Source: Mesomycoplasma molare (GTDB taxonomy: Bacteria; Bacillota_I; Bacilli_A; Mycoplasmatales; Metamycoplasmataceae). From it: a stretch of DNA of 64,000 nucleotides. The translations under genes and the position numbers were made by a program. Below, piece after piece: positions 23,836-35,960 of this stretch. Position 1 is the stretch's first letter. Every line of letters begins with the position of its first letter. The notes under the pieces are model-generated. The model was not told the origin of the DNA. It made no database searches and saw nothing but the letters and a program-made list of their open reading frames with translations. The DNA lies in NCBI RefSeq assembly GCF_024918955.1, contig NZ_CP103423.1:805729-869728 (forward strand), read 5' to 3'.

Positions 23836-24605
23836 TTAAAAAACCACTACTAAAAAGTATATTGTTGATATGGATTACATCTATTTTTTACAATTAGCAA
23901 CATTGCCGCATTCAAACTATACTTACACAAAAATTCTTACAAAAATCAAGATGAAATAACAAAAAGATCTATAGGAACTTTAAAATATAGCCAGCTTCAA
24001 AAAGAATAACTGAATAAAATTAACTTTTAATGAGCATAAACACTATGAAAGTGATTATTTAGGTTCCTATATTTAAAATTTTTAACGAAATAAACAAAAA
24101 CAAAGCTTCCCTAACATATAAGATATTAACATTTGACACTGATTTTCAAAAAGCAACAAAAAAATTATTAACAGTGAAATAAATTTTAGAGAAAATACAA
24201 ACGAACAAAATAAATTAAATTACCTAAAATCCATTTTTAAATTATTGCCAATTTTAATTGGTAATTTAATTAAAGAAACTAGATTTAATTTTAAAAAATG
24301 GTAAAATAAAAAGGTTAAATATTAATGAAATAATTGAAAATTTAAGAAAAAATAGATCTGTCGCACCCATACTTATTGGTGAAATTTTATCAATAATTGG
24401 TATATTTATAGGTATTGCGATTGCGTTAGGTGGAATTGGAGCGCTAAATAACAATTGCTACATTAAATTCCCTAGCGTTGCTACGAATCAACCAAATATA
24501 AATATTGAAACGATTAAAAATATAGACGGACAAAAAGCACTATTAATGAATAAAACAAATTACAAGGGTAAAGATAGTGATGAAGTATTTAAATTCAAAA
24601 ATTAA
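23836..24605 (+). pseudogene. Decayed membrane-protein gene
   Basis: No intact frame remains, but protein-like segments appear in shifting frames: SNIAAFKLYLHKN... near 23900, KLLPILIGNLIKE near 24240, and the frame 24270-24605 with NRSVAPILIGEILSIIGIFI, a membrane helix, ending in TAA. TAA/TAG stops and frameshifts separate them. I do not recognise the family. The position just after a MIP-like protease would suit a partner of the antibody-binding (MIB) type, but I see no sequence proof. The decay suggests the partner was lost while the protease stayed. Confidence 0.55.
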
Positions 24606-24610
24606 AGTAT

Positions 24611-24636
24611 AAAAAACCAAATTGTCTTTGGTTTCT
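24611..24636 (-). terminator. Terminator after gntR-type regulator
   Basis: Read on the minus strand, AAACCAAA and TTTGGTTT flank a 5-base loop and are followed by TTTTA. Confidence 0.7.
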
Positions 24637-24653
24637 CTAAGTTATTAAAAATT

Positions 24654-25337
24654 TTATAAGTTTTTTTCTGTATGGAAAAATACAAAATAATCTGGATGAA
24701 CTATATATCTTGATGCAACAGAAATACCTGTATCATCATAACCCCAAGCATATATTACAACCAAATATTCAAATCCCCATTTATCTACTTTTTCATATTT
24801 CAATTTATAAGCCATTTTTCTAATTGCATTTGTTTTCTTAGTTAAATGCTCTAATATAGAAAATCTACCATCCATTTCTTCTGGTAGTTCATATTTTCTA
24901 GACACATAATGATCTGCGAACATTATTTCTTCTTTTTTGTCATTAAAATATATTTTTTTAAAAGATTTATGACCTAATAGAAAAATAATATTTAAACGAT
25001 AAAATCATTGTGGTTCATCACCTTCATATCTTTCTATTTTATTAGTTTCAGAATATTCATATTTTATTAATGAAGAATATGCCTTAGCCAAACCACTAAA
25101 GTTTTCCGCTACATATCTCCCTAGTTTATTTCTTGTATAAATGGCCCCTATACCCTCTAATTGTTGATAAGCATTAATTGCTGTAATTCTAGATACATTA
25201 AATTTGTCCATTAAAAAATGTTCAGAAGGCATTAATTCATTTGGTTCTAAATGTTTTTTTTCAATCAAATCTATTAGAAAATGAATTATTTTAGCCTTTT
25301 TAGTTTGCTCATTTTGTTGATTAAATTTTTCTTTCAT
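24654..25337 (-). CDS. GntR family transcriptional regulator (HutC/UTRA-like)
   Basis: The merged frame is 227 residues, with UGA-Trp at about 25004. The N-terminal winged helix contains EPNELMPSEHFLMDKFNVSR, then ITAINAYQQLEGIGAIYTRN and KLGRYV, the standard GntR pattern. The C-terminal ~140 residues look like a UTRA-type effector domain (FADHYVSRKYELP; IVHPDYFVF). Such proteins sense sugars or sugar phosphates. It lies just beyond the end of the first sugar-transport operon on the same strand, so regulating that operon is a reasonable guess. It has its own promoter region and terminator. A palindrome fits autoregulation. Confidence 0.9.
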
Positions 25338-25365
25338 AATATTATTATAAAATAAAATATATCTT

Positions 25366-25378
25366 TTGTTATATACAA
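25366..25378. promoter_or_regulatory. Candidate GntR operator
   Basis: TTGTTATATACAA is a near-palindrome centred about 35 bp upstream of the regulator's ATG. Its form resembles TGTATA-type GntR half-sites. Proposed from pattern only. Confidence 0.35.
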
Positions 25379-25461
25379 TGATATTTTTTTATATATATTA
25401 AACTCTTTAAATTTTATTTTTACTTCTATTTATTGTTTAATTCATAAGATTAACTTTTAAA

Positions 25462-25493
25462 AAAAGATACCTCTTAGTAAAGAGATATCTTTT
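25462..25493 (-). terminator. Terminator of first sugar operon
   Basis: Arms AAAAGATACCTCTT and AAGAGATATCTTTT (one mismatch) lie after the 53-residue peptide gene. On the minus strand the hairpin is followed by TTTTT. Confidence 0.8.
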
Positions 25494-25505
25494 AATTTCT
25501 CAATT

Positions 25506-25667
25506 TTAATTTAAATTTCCGCTTGCTATTTCGATTAATAATTTAGTTAGTCCTCAAAAGGATAATGCAGTAAAAATTAATCCTAATAATATAGTAAAAC
25601 CTATTAAAGATCATTTAATAATAGATTCTAAATTCTTTTTAATTTTATTTTTCTTAATTGTTTTCAT
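25506..25667 (-). CDS. Small single-helix membrane protein (53 aa)
   Basis: ATG at 25667 lies 2 bp after the MalG-like stop. Two UGA-Trp codons hide the frame in standard-code predictions. The peptide has a basic N-terminus (MKTIKKNKIKKN) and one hydrophobic helix (IGFTILLGLIFTALSFW), ending at TAA 25508-25506 before a terminator. I do not recognise it. Position and topology suggest a small accessory subunit of the sugar transporter, which is inference. Confidence 0.65.
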
Positions 25668-25669
25668 TT

Positions 25670-26632
25670 TTACCCTTTAATTGTAGAACCTTGTCTAGAA
25701 ATAGCATTTAAAATTCTTTTTCTAAATGAAAAGTAGGCAATAAACATAGGAATTATTGCTAATATAGAACCTGCTAATTTTACATTTTTTAATACTTTAA
25801 TAGGTGATTCTATATCTGGATTGTGCCCTACGTCTAATAAATAAATATTTATTAAGGTAACTGGCGAGTCTTTTCCTAATAATAGAAGTGGTCATAATAA
25901 AGAATTTCAGGCTGCAAAAGCAGTTAATATACCAACAGTTCAAATAGTAGGCGTTACCATCGGTAACGCTACTTTAAAAAAGAAATTTATTCCAGTACAT
26001 CCATCAATCATTGATGCTTCTTTAATTCTATCAGGAATTGCTTCAAAAGCATTTCTAAACATAAAACCAGAAAATACAGAAGCTGCAAATGGCATTATTA
26101 AAGAAACTGCTAAAAGCAATGTATTTCTTTCTCATTCTAATAAAATAATTGCCCTATATTGTCCTATAAATAATGCGATTTCAGGAAGAATTAAAATTGA
26201 AAGGAAAAATAATCAAGAAGCTTTTTTATATTTTCATTTTTTTATAGAAAAAGCATATCCGAAAGTTGTTGAAAAGAAGAGTTTTACTATAACAGAAACA
26301 AATGTTGTTAAAGTTGTTCACCATAAAGCAGATCAATATCCATCATTTAAAGCTAATAAAAAGTTATTTCATTCTCAACTTTCGGGCCATAAAAGAACTT
26401 CATTAACCCTACCATTAGCTTGGTCGTTTGGCGCAAACGCAATTACCACCATAAAATAAAAAGGAAAAATTATTATTACACCAAATACTAGTAACACCAA
26501 CATTTTTCAAAATATTGATAGAAAAGATTTTAAAAAGGAAATATCTCTTACTTCTGTAGAAATCTTTTCGATTCTTGACTTAGCATATTTATTTGATAGG
26601 AAGTTTTGTAGCTTTAATTGTATTCAAAACAT
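25670..26632 (-). CDS. Sugar ABC transporter permease, MalG type
   Basis: The protein is 320 residues from ATG 26632 behind AGGAG. About six helices are visible, and the EAA loop KEASMIDGCTGINFFFKVAL is clear. It aligns in role with MG189. It pairs with the MalF-like product next door to form the membrane channel of a carbohydrate importer. The start overlaps the upstream gene by 44 bp. Several UGA-Trp codons lie in membrane segments. Confidence 0.92.
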
Positions 26633-27605
26633 GTTTTTCTCCTAACTTATTCATTATCATTAAACTAATTTTTATAGTTTGTTTTAAAAATGTTGATAAG
26701 GCAATTCCTAAAATAAATAATATAATTGTAGCTGCCCCTGCTAAAGAATAATTTCCTTGTTTAACAGCTCCGTAAATATAAAGAATAATTGTTGATCCAC
26801 CATTAGTATTTGCTGCATTTAAATCATTGTTAAAGATTGCGATCGGAAATACTTTAATACCTCCAATTATCCCTATAGTTATTAAAAAATTTAATGTTTT
26901 TGTAATTGAAGGTAATGTAATTCTAAAAAATTGTTTTACTTTTGAAGCTCCATCAATAGAAGCTGCTTTATATAACGTTTTATCTACAGCTAACATCGCT
27001 GTTGTAATAATAAGAATTTGAAATGCTAAATTCTTTCATACACCATAAATTAACATAACAAATATTGCTAAATAACTGTCACTTTGACCTGAATCTAATC
27101 ATTTTGTATTAATATTAAATATTTTATTTATGATACCAAACTCTGTATCAAATATATAAGCAAAAGCGATAGAAATAGCGATTGCGCTTGTTACATAAGG
27201 TAAAAAGAAAACAGTTTGTCAAAATCCTTTAGCTCATTTTCTATATAATGAAGCAATTGCGCTAGAAATTAAAATAGCTATTATCAATGTTATTGGAAGC
27301 GAAGCGATTGCATAAATTAACGAATTTCTAATTCCAATTTGAAATGCTGTTTCTGATAAAACATCTTTAAATGATCCAATACCGTATTCTACTGTAGTTG
27401 CATCATTAGGATCTGGTAAATAAGTTACTGATTGAATAGATGCATAAATAAAAGGTATTATTGTAAATAAAATAATAATAATTAAAGAAGGAAAAAGTAA
27501 TAAAAATGGTTTTCAAAAACTAACTTTTTTTTCTAAAATTCCTAATTCATGTTTTTTTACTTTAATTTTTTTACTTAAAAAATAAGTGTTTATTTTATTG
27601 AACAT
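26589..27605 (-). CDS. Sugar ABC transporter permease, MalF type
   Basis: The protein is 338 residues with a short basic cytoplasmic N-terminus and about six helices. The EAA loop YKAASIDGASKVKQFFRITL is the site that contacts the ATPase. It corresponds in position and size to MG188. ATG 27605 overlaps the end of the ATPase gene by 11 bp. It acts with the MalG-like partner. Confidence 0.92.
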
Positions 27606-29358
27606 CACTAAGTTCTATTCTTTCTTTAGTTTCTGGATCAAATAAATGAATTTTAGATGCAGGAATATTAAATTTAATTTCTTCATTAATTTCGTATTTA
27701 ATTTTGTGTTTTAAAAAGATATTAAATGTAGCTAAATTTTCAACTTTAACTTTAGCAAATATTTCTTTTCCTAAATATTCTAAAGCAATTATTTTCCCTT
27801 TTAGAGCACCATTAGCATTTTCGTGTAAATGTTCTGCTCTTATCCCAACTCTTACTTTATTTAAATTAACATTTTTACCTATATGTACCACCGGGTTGCC
27901 ATTGGAAGCGAATATATGTTGATCTTTTATAAAGCCATCAAAAATAGTCATTTCTGGAATTCCTAAAAACTTCGCAACAAATTCATTGTTTGGTTTATTA
28001 TATAACTCAATAGGAGAACCTATTTGTTGAATTTTTCCAAAAGACATGCAAACTATTTTATCAGAAATAGACATCGCCTCTTCTTGGTCGTGTGTAACAA
28101 AAATTGTTGTTAAACCTAATTCTGATTGAATTTTTTTAATTCATTGTCTTGTTTGAACTCTTAATTTTGCATCTAAGTTAGATAATGGTTCATCCATTAA
28201 AATAATTTTTGGCTCTCTAACTATACCTCTAGCAATAGCAACTCTTTGTTGTTGTCCCCCAGAAAGTTTGGTTGGTTTTTTGTGTAAGTTTTTAACTATC
28301 TCTACTTTATTAGCAACTTCTAAAACACTTTTTTCTATTGCTTGTTTAACTGAAATGTTTTGTGAACTTAATTCTTTATATTTTAATAATTCTTCTTCAG
28401 AAAGTTTATCTTGATTTAAAGTATATTTTTTGATTAAATCATTTTGAAAATCGTAGTATTCTTTTTTTGTTGTTTTGAAAACTAAGTTCTTATTTTTCTT
28501 TAATTTTTTTATTTCTTTTAGTTCATTACTATTTTTTATATTATTTTTTTCTAATTTAATAGCTTCTTTTAGTTCTATTTTTTGTTTGTTAAACTTCTCT
28601 TTAATTTCTTTAATATTTTGTTTGTATTCTAGTTTAATTTCTTTTATTTTTTCTTTGTTTTTTTCATTTTTAAAATAATTTAAGACTTTTTCTGTAACTT
28701 TTTTGATTTCTGTTTGTTTTTTAATAGTAACTAGTTCTAATTCAGTTTTTAATTCACTTATTTTTTTATAAATATTTGATTCTAAAGAGTTAATTTCTAA
28801 ATTAATTTCTTTATAAACATCGAAAAAGTTAAATAATAAATGATTAAAGTTCTCTATTTCTTCTTTAGTAGCTCCATTTTTTGTAAATACAATTAAATTA
28901 GCATCATGTTGAGCTTTGGTTGATTTTTCTACAACTTTTATTTTTCAATTTTTATCATTAGTTAAAGGAAATGCTATGTTGTCATAAACATTTAAATGAG
29001 GATAAAGAGCATAATTTTGAAATACTAATCCAATTTTTCTTTCTTGTGGTGTATATTTTGTTACATCAATTCCTTCAAATAAAATTTGTCCACTTGTTGG
29101 TGTTAAAAGACCCGCAATAGCATTAAGAGTTGTGGTTTTACCACAACCAGAAGGACCTAATAGAGTAACTAATTCACCTTTTTTGATTTGAATATTAGCA
29201 TTATCAACAGCTAATGTTTCACCATAATCAATAACTAAATCTTTTATTTCTATAGCATTTATTTTTTTCTTTTCTTGATGTCTTATATCAGAAGTTTTCT
29301 TTATATTTTCTATTAATGTTTTTACATTCATATCATTATATTCTTTTTGACTTTGCAT
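27595..29358 (-). CDS. Sugar ABC transporter ATPase with internal coiled-coil insertion (UgpC/MsmK, MG187-like)
   Basis: The merged frame is 587 residues. Walker A GPSGCGKT is at residues 68-75 and the Q-loop [18 protein letters not shown] at about 114-131. The signature LSGGQQQR appears only at residue 365, followed by [16 protein letters not shown] and VTHDQEEAM. In ordinary MalK-type ATPases about 92 residues separate Walker A and signature; here there are about 290. The extra ~195 residues are Lys/Glu-rich coiled coil. MG187 of M. genitalium is of similar length with a comparable insertion. The C-terminal OB-like regulatory domain is present (GIRAEHLHE). The role is to energise sugar import. 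Confidence 0.9.
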
Positions 29359-29359
29359 T

Positions 29360-30112
29360 TTATTTTTCCTCCTTTTCCTTTCTTTTATTTTCTAAATGTC
29401 TAACTAAAATATTATCTTCTTCACTTTTTAAAAATGGTGAATGTTTTGGAACTCCTCTAGATTTGTAAATTTGTGATGATCTCTCTAATAATTCACCCTC
29501 ATTATTAACACCTTCAAAAATATTTAAATGTTTATTTCATGCTTGATGAAAGGCATTTCATAATTTAATTCCTTCAGTGTATCAAATATTTTCTTTAAAA
29601 CTAACTTCAGAAGCATTATCTAAATTGGGGAATGAAAGTCCTTGTCTAACTATTTCTGCTGAATAGTTTAATCAAGAATTCTCTTTATTTTTATCTTTAT
29701 AAAAGATTCAACCAACTTTTCTATTGTAAGAAGTTTTAGGTTCGCTACCTTCAAAAACCAACATTACTTCACTACCTTTGGGTAATAAATTTTCTGCAAA
29801 CTCAGTAGCTTTTTGTGCATATTCGTATTCTAAAGGAGTAATTTCTGTATCTTTTAATTTTTTTTCTGGTGTATCAATTCCGCTAATTCTAATTGAAAAT
29901 TGTCCTTTTAATAATTCATTATCTCCAAAATCTACAATAGGAGTATCTCCATCGTTTCATCTGACTATTTTTCCAGGTATATGTTGAAAATTATTTTCAA
30001 ATGCAGGTAATTTTTCACTTTCTTGTTCATATGTTTCACCACAAGAAACAAAAGCAGCTGAATAAAATAATGGAAAAACAACCAAACCGGTTGTTTTTAT
30101 AAATTTTTTCAT
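29360..30112 (-). CDS. Membrane nuclease lipoprotein, SNase-like (MG186 type)
   Basis: The merged frame is 250 residues with a signal ending AAFVSC (Cys24). The thermonuclease fold is shown by RWNDGDTPIVDFG, the loop IRISGIDTPEKK and the active-site region YNRKVGWIFYKDKN. The location and fold match MG186, a Ca2+-dependent surface nuclease. It would cut host nucleic acids outside the cell to supply nucleotides. The ATG overlaps the upstream stop (TAATG) and the gene lies directly before the ATPase gene. Confidence 0.9.
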
Positions 30113-32337
30113 TATCTTTTAAAAGTAACTCCAAGAGCTGTTTCTAATTGTTTTAAATATTCTTCAAATGTTTCTGCTTTCCCTGGTTTTACTCTATTTG
30201 AATATGCTGAAAATGAAGCATCAATTTTATCTCTGAATTCTGAAGATCTAGAGTCTGTAGGGTCTTCGTAAATTACATACTCATCTTTATTAGCACCCTC
30301 TGTTGCAGCTTTAAATAGTTCAAAAGCTTTCTTATTAAAATTATCATAATTTGATGGAACGTCCCCTTTTAATGATTCTTTAGAAGTTATAGTATATCCT
30401 GATACAATACCAAATAATTCTAAAGCACTCACTTGTTTATAATTTGATGAAGTGTTTTCATCTTTTAAAGTGATGGTTCAATCTTCTTTTTGAGAAGAGA
30501 ATCATTTAACAAAGTTTAATGTTGCTAAATTTTCTTTTTCACTTGCGTGAATACCTAATAATGAAGGCCCTTGCGCAATAGCGACTTTTTTGTTTTTATT
30601 TTCGTTAGCTTTAAAGGGAACATTTACATATCCTAATTCATTTTCTTGAAGTGAATATTCTTTTGGAACTACATATTTTCTATATCCAGTCTCTTTATCA
30701 TCTTGTTTTTCAAACTTAATATCCACAAGATAATTATTGTAACCTTTAATTTGTCCGGCAGGTATAACTAAAACTTTTAATATTTTAGAATCTAGGTTAC
30801 TAAAACCGGTATCACTTGAAAGTAATGCTAATTTTTCATCAGCTTGTCCGGAAGAATATTTGGATAATTTTTCTATTGCAGATTTTAGTTCAGGTGTCAC
30901 TTTAAGTTTTTTTATCTTTTTATCCTTTGCATATTCAGATTCTTCATTTTCATATATGTATGTATAATTATCTTTTTCCTTAGCTGTAGTAGATTTGTAT
31001 TTAGCAATGGCTCCCTTAGAAATCTCATCTGCTGTTGGTTTGTATAAATAATTTGAATACTTTGCTGAAATAGAACCTTCTATTTTTGTAGAATCGTTAC
31101 CTAGAAGCGTAAAAACATAATCAACTACATCATCTTTCGTAAAGTTATGTTTATATCCCGCTGTAGAACTTACCGCAAAAACTAATTTATGATTTTTTAA
31201 ACGGTTTGAAGAATAATCTGCATTTTTTTTAATAAATAATGATTTTTCATTAATTAATTTAGAAAGTTTTTCAAAAGCACTTTTGAATAATTCATATTTA
31301 GGAGAATTTGGTTTTGTTATTTCTGAATAGTCAACTGAAGTTTTATCTTTATTTAGACCAAATAAAAACTTAGTATAGTCACCTTCTACTTCTGAAAATG
31401 CCATTAAATATAATAAACTTGAAATTGAGTCTACACCAAAAACATTTTCTGCTCTATTGTTGTAATCCCCTTCTTCTGATTTAGGGAATGATTTTTTGAT
31501 TCTAGAAGTTAAATCAAATAATCCATTATATGTTTGGAAAGTCTCAACTGAAAATTCATAACCACCAAATCCACCTTCTTCTTTTGTTAAAGCTACATAA
31601 TCTTTTCAAATAGCTTTAACTACTTCTTCATCGCTTTTTTGTGAATCTTTTGTTTCTAGAACTTTTGCTAATTCATCAAATCAAGCTTTACTGGATTCTT
31701 TAATTGTAGCTTTTTTAGAAGATTCTAAAGAATCAGCTGTCGCCATTTTAACAATATATGCTAAAACCGGTTTATTAATTGTTAATAATTGTGTAGATCT
31801 TGCGCTAGGTATAAATCATAATGAATCTTCCTGCCCTTTTTTCTGAATTCCCGCAATTTGTTTATTATTTTCTATAAATTTTTCAGAAAAAGTATCTTTT
31901 ACTCATTGACTAATTCCAATACTTTTTTCCTTTTCATTTGCTCCATTAAAATCAAGTTGCATATTATATTTAGCTAATGTACCTATTACAGAAGGGTAAT
32001 TAAATGCTAAATTATATAAACTTGAAGATGCTTTCGCTTTTAATTTTTGACCTAAATCTTGAGTTAAACCATTATATCCACCATTAATAGCAAATAATTC
32101 TATTGGTAAGTATCCTTCTTGTTTAGCTTTTACTTCAGGTTTTTCATTTCATTTTTTAATAACTTCTTTTAATACTTCGGTTTGATTAGATGTCGCTGAA
32201 AATGTGTTTGCAATTTTTAGTACATTGTCATCAATTTGATCAAATTTTGTACTCGGTGCTCCACAAGAAACTAAAGTAGCAATACTCGCTGAAACAGCGG
32301 CAAAACTAGTTAAACTTAATATTTTTTTTCTTTTCAT
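30112..32337 (-). CDS. Large surface lipoprotein, MG185-like, putative substrate-binding component
   Basis: The merged frame is 741 residues (MG185 is about 700). The signal ends ATLVSC (Cys25). The body has the look of extracellular solute-binding proteins, for example SLYNLAFNYPSVIGTLAKYN and LFALNG-like stretches. It is the first gene of the set lipoprotein-nuclease-ATPase-MalF-MalG, the MG185-MG189 order. I infer that it captures the sugar or nucleotide-sugar carried by this transporter. Substrate unknown. Confidence 0.82.
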
Positions 32338-32363
32338 ATTCTCCTCTTTTTATTATAAAAAAA

Positions 32364-32406
32364 CCAAAACACTTGTTCTTTCATTTCTGTTAACAATTTT
32401 GTTTTA
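32364..32406 (-). terminator. Possible terminator between amylase and MG185-like operon
   Basis: Interrupted arms AAAACA-AAATTGTT and AACAAG-TGTTTT lie on the minus strand, followed by GGTTTTTTT. It lies after the amylase stop and before the next lipoprotein. Mismatches make it weaker than the others. Confidence 0.45.
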
Positions 32407-32479
32407 GTTTATTTAATAATTTCATAATTAATAGGTAAATTATACATTTTCTTTTTCTGTTTTTTGAAAAAAATTTAAT

Positions 32480-34234
32480 TTATTTTATTTTAAGAATTAT
32501 CATGCCTTGTTTTTCTATTTTTATTGTATTATTTTCGATTTTTGCATCTTTATTATAAATAACTTCAAATTGATTATTATTTTTAATTTTAAAGTTTTTT
32601 TCTCGAGCATCACCTAAAGAGTTTATAAAAAGATATTTTTCACTTCCATCTATAGATTGCCTTACAATTGTGTTATCAGAAGCTTCTTCTATATATTCAC
32701 TAGCATTCCCTATTGTTTGTAAATTTTGCGAATACATAAAATTATGTTCTTTTCTAAAGTTTAATAAAAACTTAATTGTAGAATATACAGAATTATTGTT
32801 AGTAACTTGTTCTTCTACAAAAGGAGTATCAATAGAGAAATTAATTTTTATAATATCATTAGGATTTTTTCTTTCTTTGAATTCAACTTTTTTAGAATAA
32901 TCTTTTCATTTAAAGGGTTCTCTCATTCCTGAATCACCAAATTTTTTATTTGCATGAAGCATCAATTCATCTCCGTGATAAATAATTGGAGTAGCAGGCA
33001 TAACAAGTAAATAAAAATAAGCATTTTTTATGGCTTCAATATCTTTTTCTCTAAGTGGTTTATCTAAATCACCAACTTGTAAAGGTTCTTCTCCTACTGA
33101 TAACCTATACGAATTTATCCATCTATCAACATCATGATTTGTTAAAAAAGGGACTCAAATAGTATTTAATTCTTCATTAATTTGTTTTAAATATTTTTTT
33201 AATTCTTCATTATCAATTGTTACAAATCAATTATTTTTTCAATGTTGGCCATCATAGACTGTGCCAAGTGCTTTTTGGTTGTCGAAACTTAAATATTCTT
33301 TAGCTGATAATGTATCATTTCACCATTCACCCATCATGAATATTTCTTGGTCTCTATTAATAGATTTTAAAGCTTCATTAGAAGCTTCCCTTAATTCGTA
33401 AAAAATTTTGCTTTCATTATAGTTATTTTTGGTTTCTCTTTCAGAGGAAAAAAATTCCACAAAAGCATCATATCTAAAACCATCTACACCTAATTTTGTT
33501 CAATAAGATTGAATATGTTTTAGTTCTTTAATTACTTCCGGATTATCTAAATTTAAATCAGGCATTCCTGCTCAAAATTTAGATGTATAGTATTTATTTG
33601 TTGCTTGTTTGTTTTTTAAATTAGGAAATAAGTTTCTTAATTCCTCTGTATCCTGATTTGTATCTGCTATTTTTGTATCGTAAAATCTATAGAAGTTTTG
33701 ATACTTTTGATCACCTGAAAGAGCTTTTTGAAATCAAGGATGTTCAAAAGAAGTATGATTAAAAATTAAGTCTAAATAAACTTTTATCCCTCTTTTGTGC
33801 GCTTCTATTAAAAACTCATTAAAAGCTTCTTTACCTCCTAGTTCTTCCGCTACATCAGTATAATCTATAACATCATAGCCATGATAAGAACTGGCAGGAT
33901 GAATTGGTGATAAATATAGTTGATCAATACCTAAATTACTAAAGTAATCTAAATTATTTTTTAATCCTATAAAATCCCCAATTCCATCATTGTTTCCATC
34001 AGCAAAAGCATATACTAATACTTGGTAAATTACAGAAGAAGTTTTTTCGGTTTTAGAAAAAGGCGCAATAAAACGCGCCTTTTCATCATCTTCTGAATAA
34101 GTTAATTTACCAAATTCTTTATAAAATTTTTCATCTCCTCATGCGGATGTTTCTTTTACATTTGCACAAGAAATAACACTTAATGGTGCACAAGCTAAAA
34201 ACGCTTTGCTAAACCAGAAGATGTTCTTTTTCAT
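32480..34234 (-). CDS. Alpha-amylase family glycoside hydrolase (GH13) lipoprotein
   Basis: The merged frame is 584 residues with a signal ending LSVISC (Cys23). The GH13 barrel motifs appear in order: DLIFNHTS (region I), DGFRYDAF with the Asp nucleophile (II), MMGEWW with the Glu acid/base (III) and FLTNHDVDR with the transition-state Asp (IV). Ca2+-site-like ADGNNDGIGD is near residue 80. It should cut alpha-1,4-glucans such as host glycogen at the cell surface. It is the last gene of the second sugar operon, so its products would feed the adjacent transporter. The start overlaps the upstream membrane-protein gene by 26 bp. Confidence 0.93.
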
Positions 34235-34757
34235 TTTCTTTATTTTCTCCTTTAATATTTAAATAACCATAATTTTTAAAAGTTAATAAACCGTAAAATG
34301 CATTTAAAACTGAAAATAGAAAAATTAATCATCCCGCTAAATAATTTGGTGGATAAAGAATATTTTCTATATCTGTTTCATCAATTATAGGTTGGAATGA
34401 AAGTAAGAAAGAAATTGCAATTATTGAAAAAATAAATGTAACAATATTTATTTTTAAAAACATTATTCCTGTATTTTTTTCTTTTTTGTAATATGTAATT
34501 GCAATTAATGAGTTTGTTATTATCACAATTCAGCAAAGAATTGAAAATGCTCATAGCGCATATACTATTGGTAACTGTGGTAATACTTTAGAACCTTCTA
34601 AAAATTCTTTTTCGCCTTTAAAACGTGTTTTTTCTAATTCTAAATAATCAGTAATAGAATTGTAAAACAAGAAAAATAAACCAAAACACACTAAAGCAAT
34701 AATTATGCTTAAAATAAAGAAAATTTTTCTATATCTAAATGTCTTAAAAAAATTCAT
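34209..34757 (-). CDS. Hypothetical membrane protein in sugar operon (182 aa)
   Basis: The merged frame is 182 residues with about four helices (KIFFILSIIIALVCFGLFFL, IVIITNSLIAITYY, FIFSIIAISFLL, LIFLFSVLNAFYGLL). The ATG shares bases with the MalK stop (TAATG) and the TAG lies inside the amylase gene, so it is embedded in the operon. I do not recognise the family. The four-helix layout resembles the products at 40055-40543 and 42909-43304. Confidence 0.72.
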
Positions 34758-35959
34758 TAATTTAATCTTTCTTCGGTTTGTTTATCAAAAATATGAATTC
34801 TTGATTGGTTAAAAGTTACTCATACATATTGATATAGTTCAAAGTCTCTATTATTTAGCACTGTTGCTACTATTTCAATAGAATCTGAAATTTTTACAAC
34901 AATAGATAATTCTTTTCCTAATGATTCAATATTGAAAATTTTTCCTTTAATTGAATTTTCAGTTTCTTGTTCATGAATTAAAACATCTTCTGTTCTAAAA
35001 CCGATTATTAATTCTTCTTTTGTTTTTAAGGTTTCTTTTAATTCACTAGGTAATGCTAATTTAAAGTTGGTATTTTCCAAATGAAATTCATTATTTTTGT
35101 TTGTTCCGTTTAATAGATTAATGGTTGGAGAACCGATAAATTTAGCAACGAATATATTAGCTGGTCTAAAGTAAAGATCTTTACTTGTTCCATTTTGTTG
35201 GATTTTTCCTTCGTTTAATACAACGATTTGATCACCCATTGTCATAGCTTCTAATTGATCATGTGTAACATAAATTGAAGTTGTATTTAATAATCTATGA
35301 ATTGAAACTATTTCTCTACGCATAGATTCTCTTAATTTAGCATCTAAGTTAGATAGAGGTTCATCCATTAAGAAAATAGAAGGTTTTCTTACTATAGCTC
35401 TTCCTATAGCTACCCTTTGTCTTTGTCCTCCAGATAAATCTTTTGGTTTGTTATATAGATAATTATCAATTTTTAAAATTTTAGCAGCATCTTTTACTCT
35501 TCTATCAATAATATCTTTTCTCTCTTTAGCTATTTTTAAACCAAAACTCATGTTATTATAAACATTCATATGAGGATAAAGAGCATATGATTGGAAAACC
35601 ATGGCAATATTTCTTTCTGAAGGAGAAAGATTATTAAATCTTTTTCCATTAAATAATAAATCACCTTTTGTTATGGAATTTAAACCTGCAATCATTCTTA
35701 ATAAAGTAGTTTTACCACAACCAGAAGGTCCTAAAAAGATACAAAATTTACCTGCTTCAATTGTTAAATTAATATCTTTTAAAGTTCATTTATCATTTCC
35801 TTCATATTTTTTAGATAAATTCACTAATTCAATTTTCCCACCGGAAGATTTTTGCCCCACTTCACCAATTTCATTTAAAAATGTATCAAAATCTTTATCA
35901 TATGAATTAATGTCTTCAATGTTAATATTTTCATAATTTAAATTTGAATCTTTTTTCAT
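34757..35959 (-). CDS. Sugar ABC transporter ATPase, MalK/MsmK type
   Basis: The merged frame is 400 residues. After a ~45-residue acidic leader come Walker [10 protein letters not shown]-loop [19 protein letters not shown], signature [15 protein letters not shown], Walker [21 protein letters not shown] and switch [11 protein letters not shown]-terminal regulatory domain ([13 protein letters not shown]) follows. Unlike its paralogue at 27595 it has normal spacing between the motifs. It powers the transporter formed by the next two upstream genes. Confidence 0.95.
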
Positions 35960-35960
35960 T

